A stretch of DNA of 64,000 bases, from contig CBDBED010000001.1 in the NCBI GenBank assembly GCA_965204245.1, forward strand, positions 434,001 through 498,000. Reading direction: 5' to 3'. Shown here in pieces: positions 16,368 through 26,721 of this stretch. Position numbers and translations under genes: made by a program. The notes under the pieces were generated by a model. That model was not told where the DNA came from. It saw nothing but the letters and a program-made list of their open reading frames with translations, and did not search any database. This stretch comes from JAAXIE01 sp965204245 (GTDB taxonomy: Bacteria; Chloroflexota; Dehalococcoidia; Lucifugimonadales; JAAXIE01). Within the stretch, counting starts at the first letter, position 1, and each line of letters begins with the position of its first letter.

Positions 16368-16997
16368 GTGGTTACTAACGTCTATATTGATGGCTTCAAC
16401 CTCTACTATCGCGCTGTCCACGGTACACCCTTCAAGTGGCTAGACCTGTATCAGCTTGCGGTGAGCCTGTTCCCTTCGGACACGATCTCCAAAGTTTGCT
16501 ATTTCACCGCCATGGTGGACGCGCGTCCCGATGACCCTCAGCAGCCCCAACGTCAGCAGGCTTACTTGCGAGCGTTATCCACTTTGCCAAGCCTGGACAT
16601 TTATTACGGCTCCTTCAAATCCGGCATCAAGCGACGCCCGCTGGCGAACCCCGTCGTGGGACTTCCGCCGTATGTACAGGTCAGGGATTCGGAGGAAAAA
16701 GGATCTGATGTCAACTTGGCTACACGACTGTTGGTCGATGGATTCAACAGAGAATACGAACAAGCGGCAATAATGTCCAACGATGCTGACTTCTCCATGG
16801 CAATGAGGTATGTCAAAGAAAATCTGGGTCTTAGAGTGGCATTGGTCAACCCAGACTCTCGAAGGCCCAGCCCTAAAGCACTGGCGGAAGCGGCCACATA
16901 CGTCAAGCGTCTTTGGAAGAGCCACCTTCGGAAGTGCCAATTCCCTGACACACTCACAGACGAAGTCGGAGTTATCACTAAACCAGCTAACTGGTAA
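16368..16997 (+). CDS. NYN domain (PIN-like) ribonuclease-type protein
   Basis: About 209 residues with the NYN/LabA-like fold: NVYIDGFNLYYRAV with the first Asp, EEKGSDVNLATRLLVDGF with the central acidic residues, and AIMSNDADFSMAMRYVKE with the last Asp pair. These acidic residues bind Mg in PIN-like nucleases. The frame opens at a TTG at 16353 inside the terminator T tract. I favour the GTG at 16368, which yields V-V-T-NVYIDGFN as in homologues, though no Shine-Dalgarno precedes it. It is a single gene under its own promoter and two-hairpin leader. Its RNA target is unknown. Confidence 0.82.
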   Translation: MVTNVYIDGFNLYYRAVHGTPFKWLDLYQLAVSLFPSDTISKVCYFTAMVDARPDDPQQPQRQQAYLRALSTLPSLDIYYGSFKSGIKRRPLANPVVGLPPYVQVRDSEEKGSDVNLATRLLVDGFNREYEQAAIMSNDADFSMAMRYVKENLGLRVALVNPDSRRPSPKALAEAATYVKRLWKSHLRKCQFPDTLTDEVGVITKPANW

Positions 16998-17018
16998 AGC
17001 CCATCTCCGGGCCAATCC

Positions 17019-20024
<3,006 letters not shown>

Positions 20025-20100
20025 AGATATGCACCTCGGATGATGTTGGATGGGGGTATTTTAGCACTGGATGGGTGGCGGCGGGGCAGGCGTTACAGGC

Positions 20101-20478
20101 CTAAGGGTTATCCAACTCTTCGATGATGACGGCACCGTTCTCGACCACATCGAAGGTGACCCGATTCCCTCGAAGCAGGTTCATTCCTAGTAGTGGGTAT
20201 CCGTCGGACTCCAAGACTACTATGCTCCGTGGCAGTCCATGCCATTGAATCGTGCCGAGCCATGTATTCATGGTTGTGAGACTTCCGTCAGCCAATGCAG
20301 CAGTTATTTGGTCCAATGGATCCAATGCGGCTTCTTTTATGGTCTCTGAAGGCAACAACAGATCACCGCTGAAGCCAGTATCCAAGATAGCATCCACCAA
20401 CACCATCTCCCCTCCGCTCCCTGCTATCTCAACGGTCAGCGTTGGCTCAGCGTTGCGGTTTACGATACCCCTAATCAC
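20101..20478 (-). CDS. Retropepsin-like (clan AA) aspartic protease
   Basis: About 125 residues with one aspartic-protease half: VDAILDTGFSGDLLLP contains the catalytic D-T-G, and YPLLGMNLLRGNRVTFDVV gives the later hydrophobic-Gly motif. Such single-domain proteins work as dimers. I chose the GTG at 20478, giving V-IRGIVNRNAEPTLTVEI, the normal family start. It overlaps the stop of the upstream 93-residue gene by eight bases, implying coupled translation. A longer frame to 20532 is less likely. Substrate is unknown. Confidence 0.82.
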   Translation of the reverse strand: MIRGIVNRNAEPTLTVEIAGSGGEMVLVDAILDTGFSGDLLLPSETIKEAALDPLDQITAALADGSLTTMNTWLGTIQWHGLPRSIVVLESDGYPLLGMNLLRGNRVTFDVVENGAVIIEELDNP

Positions 20479-20752
20479 GAGGGTTAGTCGTCTGCAATCT
20501 TCCGCCGAGACTATAGGCAGCCTGATACCCAACTTTGCCAGCGTAGGTCACTGCGTTAGGCCGACGTTCTCGCAGCCGAGTCGATGCGGCTATATGTTGG
20601 CCGTCTACTTCGTAGTCGCCGCTCTCAACGTCGATCACGACGAACTTGCCCGCTTCGTGCGGCTCTACTAGGTGCTTGATCTTCTCTGAGTATATCTCTT
20701 TCCCTCGTCGGACAATCTCTCCGGGAGGGTACTTGTTGGATAGCACGTTCAC
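20471..20752 (-). CDS. Small conserved partner of the aspartic protease
   Basis: A 93-residue protein. The N-terminus (EIVRRGKEIYSEKIKHLVEP) is helical. It is followed by GKFVVIDVESGDYEVDGQHI and a segment ending VTYAGKVGYQAAYSLGGR. I recall this pattern from proteins encoded directly before retropepsin-like proteases in Cyanobacteria and Chloroflexota, but no function is established. Its stop overlaps the protease start. It could be a substrate, a chaperone or a regulatory partner. Confidence 0.65.
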   Translation of the reverse strand: MNVLSNKYPPGEIVRRGKEIYSEKIKHLVEPHEAGKFVVIDVESGDYEVDGQHIAASTRLRERRPNAVTYAGKVGYQAAYSLGGRLQTTNPRD

Positions 20753-20827
20753 CTCAGCACGTCATGGCGTCAATGAGGCCCTTGAAACACAGTATCGCAC
20801 ATCATCCCAGCCTCGATAAGCGAACAG

Positions 20828-21244
20828 CTACTCCAGTTCGAGGAGGGGTTCGCCGGAGGCTACCTGCTGGAGGGGGGTGACGTGGACGGTCTTGACGACG
20901 CCGTCTTCGGGGGAGCGGATGCTCTGCTCCATTTTCATGGCTTCGACGACGCAGACTTCCTGGCCTTGGGATACGCGGTCGCCCGGGCGGACACGAACGG
21001 AGACTACTCGGGCGGGCATGGGCGAGCGGAGCACCTTGTCGAACACTTGGGGTTCTTGGTGGGCGGGCCGGGGCAGGAGGACGGGAGGGGGACGCATTTC
21101 AGGATGGGCTTCGGGAAAGCCTTCGACTTCAACCAGAAAGGTCTGGCCTTCGACTCGCACACGGACGGGGGAGTGGGAGGCGTCCTCGATTTCGACGGTA
21201 AGCCAGCGGTCGCCGACGCGAACCCGAAGGGTACGTGGGGTCAT
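20828..21244 (-). CDS. Biotin/lipoyl carrier domain protein (BCCP-like)
   Basis: A 138-residue acyl-carrier-type protein. The C-terminal 70 residues form a biotinyl domain with the canonical EAMKMEQ (biotin Lys near residue 102). The N-terminal 60 residues are a small beta domain joined by a Pro-rich hinge (RPPPVLLPRPAHQEP). It resembles the carrier subunits of acetyl-CoA, propionyl-CoA or oxaloacetate carboxylases. No carboxylase or biotin carboxylase gene is adjacent; instead it overlaps recO by 4 bases at the end of the dnaX-recR-recO operon. Confidence 0.88.
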   Translation of the reverse strand: MTPRTLRVRVGDRWLTVEIEDASHSPVRVRVEGQTFLVEVEGFPEAHPEMRPPPVLLPRPAHQEPQVFDKVLRSPMPARVVSVRVRPGDRVSQGQEVCVVEAMKMEQSIRSPEDGVVKTVHVTPLQQVASGEPLLELE

Positions 21245-22035
21245 GAGACGCCTCCTTGGGGCGCACCAGTGGCTGCTGCCCCTGCGTGGACATGGTCCAT
21301 GAAGCGCCGGGAGCGTATTTCGTGGTCGGGCCAGTAGGAGAGGAGCATCTGCAGCAGCTTGCTGACCTCGTCAGCCAACCCGCCTTCCAGTCTCAGGCGG
21401 TCGGAGTCGCCCAAGGCTGTGTTGGCGAGGAAACGCAGGACTTTAAGGGCGTCCAACGATAGGGGTCGCACCACCACGCCAGAGGGGCGGCACTGATTGC
21501 AGAGGACGCCACCTGCTTCGGGGCTGAACTGGTGGTTCCGAGGCAGAAGCTCTTCGCTACATTCCACACAGGCGTAAAGTTCCGGCATAAAGCCGGACAC
21601 CTTGAGAAGTTGCATCTCGAAGGCGCGGAGCACGATGTCGGGATTGTTGGACTCAGGGAGGACGCGGAGACCCTCGAGCAACAGGTTGTAGATGCTTGTT
21701 CCGGGGGCTTCCTCGACGGCGTACCAAGAAGCGAGTTCGGCGAGGTAGAGACCGCGGGTGACGCCTCCGAGACCAGTTTTGAGGGGCAAGAAGGTGTCCA
21801 GTACTTGGACTTGGGACACATAGTGGAAGTCGGAGCCGCGGTTCAAGGACATCTCGACGCCGGTAAGGGGCTCCAAGTGGCCCACGAGCTTGCTGGTGGT
21901 CTTGCGGGCGCCGCGGGCGACGGCGCGCAGCTTCCCTTCCTCGCTGGTCAGCAGGGTTATCATCAGGTTGGCCTCGCCCAATGGCTTGGAGTCGAGGACG
22001 ATGCCCTGTCGCCGGAAGGTCCTAGGCGCTGCCAC
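21241..22035 (-). CDS. recO: DNA repair protein RecO
   Basis: A 264-residue RecO with an N-terminal OB-fold (FRRQGIVLDSKPLGEANLMITLLT) and a helical C-terminal half. The four-Cys zinc site is CVECSEELLP...CNQC (near residues 155 and 178). RecO helps RecR load RecA at ssDNA gaps. The gene begins 3 bases after the recR stop and overlaps the carrier-protein gene, so recF-pathway genes are tightly co-expressed here. Confidence 0.93.
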   Translation of the reverse strand: MAAPRTFRRQGIVLDSKPLGEANLMITLLTSEEGKLRAVARGARKTTSKLVGHLEPLTGVEMSLNRGSDFHYVSQVQVLDTFLPLKTGLGGVTRGLYLAELASWYAVEEAPGTSIYNLLLEGLRVLPESNNPDIVLRAFEMQLLKVSGFMPELYACVECSEELLPRNHQFSPEAGGVLCNQCRPSGVVVRPLSLDALKVLRFLANTALGDSDRLRLEGGLADEVSKLLQMLLSYWPDHEIRSRRFMDHVHAGAAATGAPQGGVS

Positions 22036-22038
22036 GGA

Positions 22039-22644
22039 CTATAGCTCCGTGCGGCCTTGGAAGGCACGGGTCAGGGTGGTCTGGTCGGCGTATTCGAGGT
22101 CGCCACCGACGGGGAGGCCGCGGGCGAGGTGAGTGACCCTAGCACCCAAGGGGCTGACGTTGCGCTGGATGTACATGGCCGTAGCTTCCCCTTCCAGCGT
22201 GGGGTTGGTGGCGATGATGATTTCCTGGATGCCGGAGTCGTGCAGGCGGGAAGCGAGTTCCTTGAGTTTGAGTTCCTCAGGGCCGACGCCGTTCATGGGG
22301 GAGATGACTCCATGGAGGACATGATACAGGCCGCGGTAACAGTTGGTGCGTTCCACGGCAAGGATATCCAAGGGTCCTTCGACGACGCAGACTTGGGACT
22401 GGTCGCGCCGAGGGTCGGAGCAGATGGTGCAGGGATCGATGTCGGTCAGGTTCTGGCACTGGGAGCAGAAGAAGACGCGCTCCTTGACTCCGATTACGGC
22501 ATCGGCCAAGGCCTCGGCTGCATCGGGCATGCGTATGAGGTGGTAGGCGAGACGCTGGGCGCTCTTGGGGCCGACGCCGGGGAGCTTGTTCAACTCGCCG
22601 ATGAGGCGGGCGACAGATGGGGCTGTGGAGGGAAGGTTTTCCAT
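22039..22644 (-). CDS. recR: Recombination protein RecR
   Basis: A 201-residue RecR of standard length: helix-hairpin-helix LPGVGPKSAQRLAYHLIR near residue 18, four-Cys zinc finger CSQCQNLTDIDPCTIC near residue 57, and a Toprim domain (VCVVEGPLDILAVE near residue 81). It acts with RecO at DNA gaps. It follows ybaB, as in many bacteria. Confidence 0.97.
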   Translation of the reverse strand: MENLPSTAPSVARLIGELNKLPGVGPKSAQRLAYHLIRMPDAAEALADAVIGVKERVFFCSQCQNLTDIDPCTICSDPRRDQSQVCVVEGPLDILAVERTNCYRGLYHVLHGVISPMNGVGPEELKLKELASRLHDSGIQEIIIATNPTLEGEATAMYIQRNVSPLGARVTHLARGLPVGGDLEYADQTTLTRAFQGRTEL

Positions 22645-22658
22645 GGTCAGGAGGATGG

Positions 22659-23009
22659 TTAGGTCAAGCCCGGTATGTCGATGCCACCGGTTAGGGATGA
22701 GAAGCGGTCGGAAGCCATTTCGCTGGCTTTGCCCAAGGCGTCGTTGACGGCGGCGACTACCAAGTCCTGCAGGAGGTCGATGTCTTCGGCGGCTTCGGGG
22801 GCGATTTCTATGGACTGCACTGTCTGCTTGCCGGTGACGACGACTTTGACCGCACCCCCACCAGCGGTGCCCTCCACTGTGGCAGACTCCAGTTCTTCCT
22901 GGACCTTCTGTAGCATGGCGAGTTGTTGCTGTTGCTGGGCTTGGGCTCCGGACGGGAGGCCTCCACCACCCTGCATGCGTTGCGCTTGGCGTCTCAGGCG
23001 TCGGTTCAT
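22659..23009 (-). CDS. YbaB/EbfC family nucleoid-associated protein
   Basis: A 116-residue YbaB/EbfC protein. A helical, Gln-rich N-terminus (AQRMQGG, then QAQQQQQLAMLQKVQEELES) precedes the conserved ATVEGTAGGGAVKVVVTGKQ core. The Gln stretch is longer than usual. Members bind DNA as dimers. The start overlaps dnaX by 4 bases. Confidence 0.93.
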   Translation of the reverse strand: MNRRLRRQAQRMQGGGGLPSGAQAQQQQQLAMLQKVQEELESATVEGTAGGGAVKVVVTGKQTVQSIEIAPEAAEDIDLLQDLVVAAVNDALGKASEMASDRFSSLTGGIDIPGLT

Positions 23010-24613
23010 TGCGTCTGGTCCTCCACGATCCTAGCGCCGAGGTTCTTGGCGTACCTTACCAGCGGGCTTTCCGTAGCAGTCGGCGATCCATTGCGTCCGC
23101 TGGAGTCCTCGGCTAGGACGAGGTTGAGTTCGTATGGCGTGCCCAAGTTCTGCGTCAAGGCTTCCCTTACAGTGCGCATGACTTGGGGGTCTTCCAGTTC
23201 CTCTTGCAAGCGTTCCAAGTGGGAACGGTTCTTGAACCTGAGGGTGAGTGTCTCACCTTCGGGAGACTGCTCTTTGCAGTCTCGAAGAAGGGCGCCGATG
23301 GTGAAGCGGCGGCCCTTAGCCCTGCTCAAGGCCTTGACCAAGGCTTCCCATCCGTCGATTGGCGGGGCGGCAGCCATGGCGGGAGCCGGGGCAGGACTCG
23401 GAGTAGGGTTATTGCGTGGAGGAGGCGGCTCACTGGCGGACCGGGCTGGCGGCCGCGGGGTGGCGCCTTGAGGAGCGGGGGCACGCCGCTGGGGTTGTGG
23501 GCGCATGGGGGGTGGAGCAGGTGCTGCGGCGGGCACAGGAGTGTCCATGCAGGTCTCCACCATGGCGAGTTCAAGGGGCAATGGAGAGGGGGCATCGCGG
23601 CGAAGGTCGACGTTGGCGAAGAGCCTCGACGCCTTGTGCACCCTATCGGAGTCGGCCTTGGCAGCTAGGGAAGCCACTTCGGCCATCACGTCGGCGGGCA
23701 GGTCCAAGGATTCCCCTGCGCCCCACTGGTGGACCATCACGGCGCGGAGGAGTTCGAGGGTCTGGCGGTGAAGCTGGCGCAGGTCAGCGCCTTCCCATGC
23801 CGCCCGGTTGAGAGCACCCAGTGCGGATGCGGAGTTGCCTGCCAGCAGGCACTGGACGAGTTCCATGGCCTGACCGGTATCGCCAATGCCGAGAAGTTCG
23901 AGGACGCCATCCAAGGCTACGGTGGACCCGTAGGACACCACCACCTGCTCCAGCATGTTTTCGGCGTCGCGCAGGCTGCCGGCGGCATTGCGGGCCAAGG
24001 CTTGTAGGGCGGCTTGGTCGGCAGCGACGCCCTCCTCCCGGCAGACGTGGTCGAGGCGGGCGACGATGTCGGCTAGGGGGATGCGCCGAAAGTCGAAGCG
24101 CTGGCAGCGGGATACGATGGTGGGGGGCAGCTTGAAGGGTTCGGTGGTGCAGAGGACGAACAGGGCGTGGGCTGGAGGCTCTTCCAACGTCTTGAGGAAG
24201 GCGTTGGCTGCCTCGGTGGTGAGCATGTGTACTTCATCGACGATATAGACCTTGCGCTCGCCCTCACCGGGGGAGAAGTTGACCCGGTCGAGGATGCTGC
24301 GCATATCGTCGATGCGGCGATGACTGGCAGCATCGAACTCAATGACGTCCAGCAGGTTGCCAGCGGTCACTGCCACGCAGGTGGGGCAGGCGTCGCATGG
24401 GTCGCCGTCGTCGGGCCTCTGGCAGTTGACGGCCTTGGCCAAGAGGCGGCCGGTGGTCGTTTTTCCGGTGCCTCTCGGCCCACAAAACAGGTAGGCGTGG
24501 CCGACACGCTGCTGCGCTACGGCGTGGCGCAACGTGGTGACCACATGCTCCTGACCTGTCAGGTCGCTGAAGCGTTGCGGACGCCATTTCCGTGAGTAAA
24601 CGAGGGAGGTCAT
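23006..24613 (-). CDS. dnaX: DNA polymerase III gamma/tau subunit
   Basis: A 535-residue clamp-loader ATPase. Walker A is GPRGTGKTTTGRL near residue 45, the zinc module CQRPDDGDPCDACPTC lies near residue 64, and Walker B is VYIVDEVHML near residue 122. The SRC sensor is in IVSRCQRFDF. A Pro/Ala-rich linker (about residues 355-400) separates the AAA+ part from a C-terminal tau-like domain. No obvious slippery heptamer was noticed. It leads the dnaX-ybaB-recR-recO-carrier operon. Confidence 0.95.
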   Translation of the reverse strand: MTSLVYSRKWRPQRFSDLTGQEHVVTTLRHAVAQQRVGHAYLFCGPRGTGKTTTGRLLAKAVNCQRPDDGDPCDACPTCVAVTAGNLLDVIEFDAASHRRIDDMRSILDRVNFSPGEGERKVYIVDEVHMLTTEAANAFLKTLEEPPAHALFVLCTTEPFKLPPTIVSRCQRFDFRRIPLADIVARLDHVCREEGVAADQAALQALARNAAGSLRDAENMLEQVVVSYGSTVALDGVLELLGIGDTGQAMELVQCLLAGNSASALGALNRAAWEGADLRQLHRQTLELLRAVMVHQWGAGESLDLPADVMAEVASLAAKADSDRVHKASRLFANVDLRRDAPSPLPLELAMVETCMDTPVPAAAPAPPPMRPQPQRRAPAPQGATPRPPARSASEPPPPRNNPTPSPAPAPAMAAAPPIDGWEALVKALSRAKGRRFTIGALLRDCKEQSPEGETLTLRFKNRSHLERLQEELEDPQVMRTVREALTQNLGTPYELNLVLAEDSSGRNGSPTATESPLVRYAKNLGARIVEDQTQ

Positions 24614-24655
24614 AGGGTCGGCTCGGTCAAAGCGCCTCTATTATTTTTGACTAGG

Positions 24656-25210
24656 CTACCGGGTTTTCTTCCGGATACGGCCCAGGGCTTCCTCTTCCCT
24701 TGCTTTCATCCGGGTCTCTTCTTCCGGCTCAACGTGGTCGAAGCCCGCCAAGTGAAGGATGCCATGGACTACGAGGAGGGCCAGTTCCTGCTCGGTTTCG
24801 GCGCCACGGGCTTGGGCTTGGCGCTGGGCTTGAGGATAGGATACTACGACCTCGCCCAAGGGGTGATAGTCCTGTTCCAGGGTGGCGTCGATGGGCCATG
24901 GCACGTCTGCCTCGGCATCTTTCCGGGGCTCGTCGTCACCCTCCCAGTGGCCTTCGTGTTCCCATGAGAAGGACAGGACGTCAGTCACTTCATCGGCTCC
25001 GCGATACTCTTTGTTCAAGTCTTGGAGCGTCTCATCGTCGGCTATCACAAGGCCCATCTGGACGGGTCCTTGTTGAGAATCCGAAAGGGCAACGCTGATG
25101 CCCGACAGAGCGACACGGCGCAGCCACGCCCGGGATACCGACGAGCCATCCGGGGCATGAAGCATGGTGATATCCACTTGGTGGTGTGTCTTAGACAATA
25201 GGGGGCTCAC
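24656..25210 (-). CDS. ybeY: Endoribonuclease YbeY (16S rRNA maturation)
   Basis: A 184-residue YbeY with the metal-binding HGILHLAGFDH near residue 149 and the upstream LNKEYRGADEVTDVLSFS near residue 64. It processes the 16S rRNA 3' end and takes part in ribosome quality control. It is somewhat longer than the usual 150-160 because of an acidic insert (HEGHWEGDDEPRKDAEAD). It lies 42 bases upstream of dnaX on the same strand. Confidence 0.95.
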   Translation of the reverse strand: MSPLLSKTHHQVDITMLHAPDGSSVSRAWLRRVALSGISVALSDSQQGPVQMGLVIADDETLQDLNKEYRGADEVTDVLSFSWEHEGHWEGDDEPRKDAEADVPWPIDATLEQDYHPLGEVVVSYPQAQRQAQARGAETEQELALLVVHGILHLAGFDHVEPEEETRMKAREEEALGRIRKKTR

Positions 25211-25259
25211 TTGGGCAGAATCTTAACAGGGGGTCTGGGGTGCTTCAAGGAAAACGGGC

Positions 25260-26534
25260 TCACTCTTCGGGCACCGGATGGGCTGGCGGAAGGCCGGATA
25301 CGTACTGCTCGAACTTGTCGATGGTGCCGAACCGCGAAATGGTCCGGACGAAATCACCCACTGATGGGGCGTGGGCACGTACTTGGTCCACTTGGCCTTG
25401 GATAGGGCTGATGGATGAGGGGCTGGTGCCGTAGGCGCCGTGGAATGCGAAGTAGGCTTGGTTGAGCTTGCGCAGGTGGTAGCCATTCTGGACGAAGAGG
25501 TGCCTTCGTTCCTCCATGTAGGCCTCAGCCTCCGGTATGCGACCTTGTTCCAGCAAGCGGTCGACCTCCAAGCGGGTTTCGCGCATCTCGTTGAAGAAGT
25601 TGAAGGCGTCTGGATGATTATGGGGCCCGTCGTGTTCAGGGTGGATGGCGCGGGGGGCTGGCTGGCCTGTGATGTTCTCGTAGACCATGGCCCCCAATTC
25701 CTCACCGGCCAAGTCGGCGGCCGTCTCGTTGAGGGTGGTCATGGTGGCATTGGAGAAGTAGTTCCAACCTAGAGGGTGGAAGAACCAGTAGTGGTGGAGC
25801 CATTCGTGGACTGCGGTGACGATGACGTTGTACAAGCCCCCGCTGGTACTAACCATGCTGGGATAGCTGGCGATGCCCCCAGCGCGCAGCACGAGGGCCG
25901 AGGAGTCCTGCTTACGCAGGAGTTCCTCTTCCAATTCTTCCATCTCGGACACCTTCATCCCCATGTCCAAGAGCATGGAATCCTGTCTCTCAATGCGGTC
26001 GCGGGGGGAGACCACCAGCACCAAGGGGGCTCCAGTGAAGACGAGGTCCACAGGGGGGAATACCGTTCCCCAGCGGGAGGCCAAGTCCTGTTGCCCCAGC
26101 ACCAAGTTAATCTCAGCTTCCAAGGCGGCTTGGGCCCTTGGATTCAAGGCATCCATCTCGTCCTGAAGCATGGTGATGCGTCTCTGGGCGTTCTCCGTAG
26201 TCAGTCCGTTGGGATCCGCATTTTCTGCAGTGAGTCTTTGCAGGGCGGCTTCCGCCTGCCTCAGTTCCCCGGCCAGGGAGGTGAAGCGGGTGAGCAACTC
26301 GTTTGCGTCCGCATTGTCGCGGTCGGCCCAAGGGAGGGAGCCTGCCAGCAGGTCCCACCATTTATCGGGCAGGTGGTCCAGTTCCCATTGCACCAGCCGG
26401 AACTTGTAAGGGGATGTGGCGATGTCCATCACGGAATAGACGCCCGGGCTGTTGGACAAGGCGATGATGATTACGCCTAGGAAGACTAGGACTAGTTCCC
26501 TGCCGATGGTACGGATTCGTCTGAGAATGGCCAT
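25260..26534 (-). CDS. Membrane-anchored putative zinc metallopeptidase (HExxHH)
   Basis: A 424-residue protein. One N-terminal membrane helix (ELVLVFLGVIIIALSNSPGV, about residues 13-32) anchors an outward domain. A coiled-coil-like segment follows (about residues 85-145). Then comes VHEWLHHYWFF near residue 242, a gluzincin-type HEWLHH, with NETAADLAGEELG about 25 residues later that could supply the Glu ligand. I do not recognise a named family. Function is inferred only from the zinc motif. It lies just upstream of ybeY. Confidence 0.6.
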   Translation of the reverse strand: MAILRRIRTIGRELVLVFLGVIIIALSNSPGVYSVMDIATSPYKFRLVQWELDHLPDKWWDLLAGSLPWADRDNADANELLTRFTSLAGELRQAEAALQRLTAENADPNGLTTENAQRRITMLQDEMDALNPRAQAALEAEINLVLGQQDLASRWGTVFPPVDLVFTGAPLVLVVSPRDRIERQDSMLLDMGMKVSEMEELEEELLRKQDSSALVLRAGGIASYPSMVSTSGGLYNVIVTAVHEWLHHYWFFHPLGWNYFSNATMTTLNETAADLAGEELGAMVYENITGQPAPRAIHPEHDGPHNHPDAFNFFNEMRETRLEVDRLLEQGRIPEAEAYMEERRHLFVQNGYHLRKLNQAYFAFHGAYGTSPSSISPIQGQVDQVRAHAPSVGDFVRTISRFGTIDKFEQYVSGLPPAHPVPEE

Positions 26535-26610
26535 GATGTCGATGAGCCGAGAGGCTGCGTTGGGTGGCCGCTACTTTACCCGCATGGGTAGCACCCCTCA
26601 GATACGATTG

Positions 26611-26640
26611 TTGCGCCAGCCTCGTTCCATTGTCTAGAAT
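26611..26640 (+). promoter_or_regulatory. Promoter for the EF-G-like gene
   Basis: TTGCGC (26611-26616) is followed after 18 bases by TAGAAT (26635-26640). A CAGATACGATT, like that of the intergenic arrays, lies directly ahead at about 26600. The leader is about 75 bases and ends in a GGGAGA ribosome site. Confidence 0.5.
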
Positions 26641-26721
26641 AGGCGCGGTTTCTGCAGGGACGTGTACCTTCCGTGCAGCCGCCCTGCGGGATAGTCCCCC
26701 AACACCGAAGGGAGATACGTA

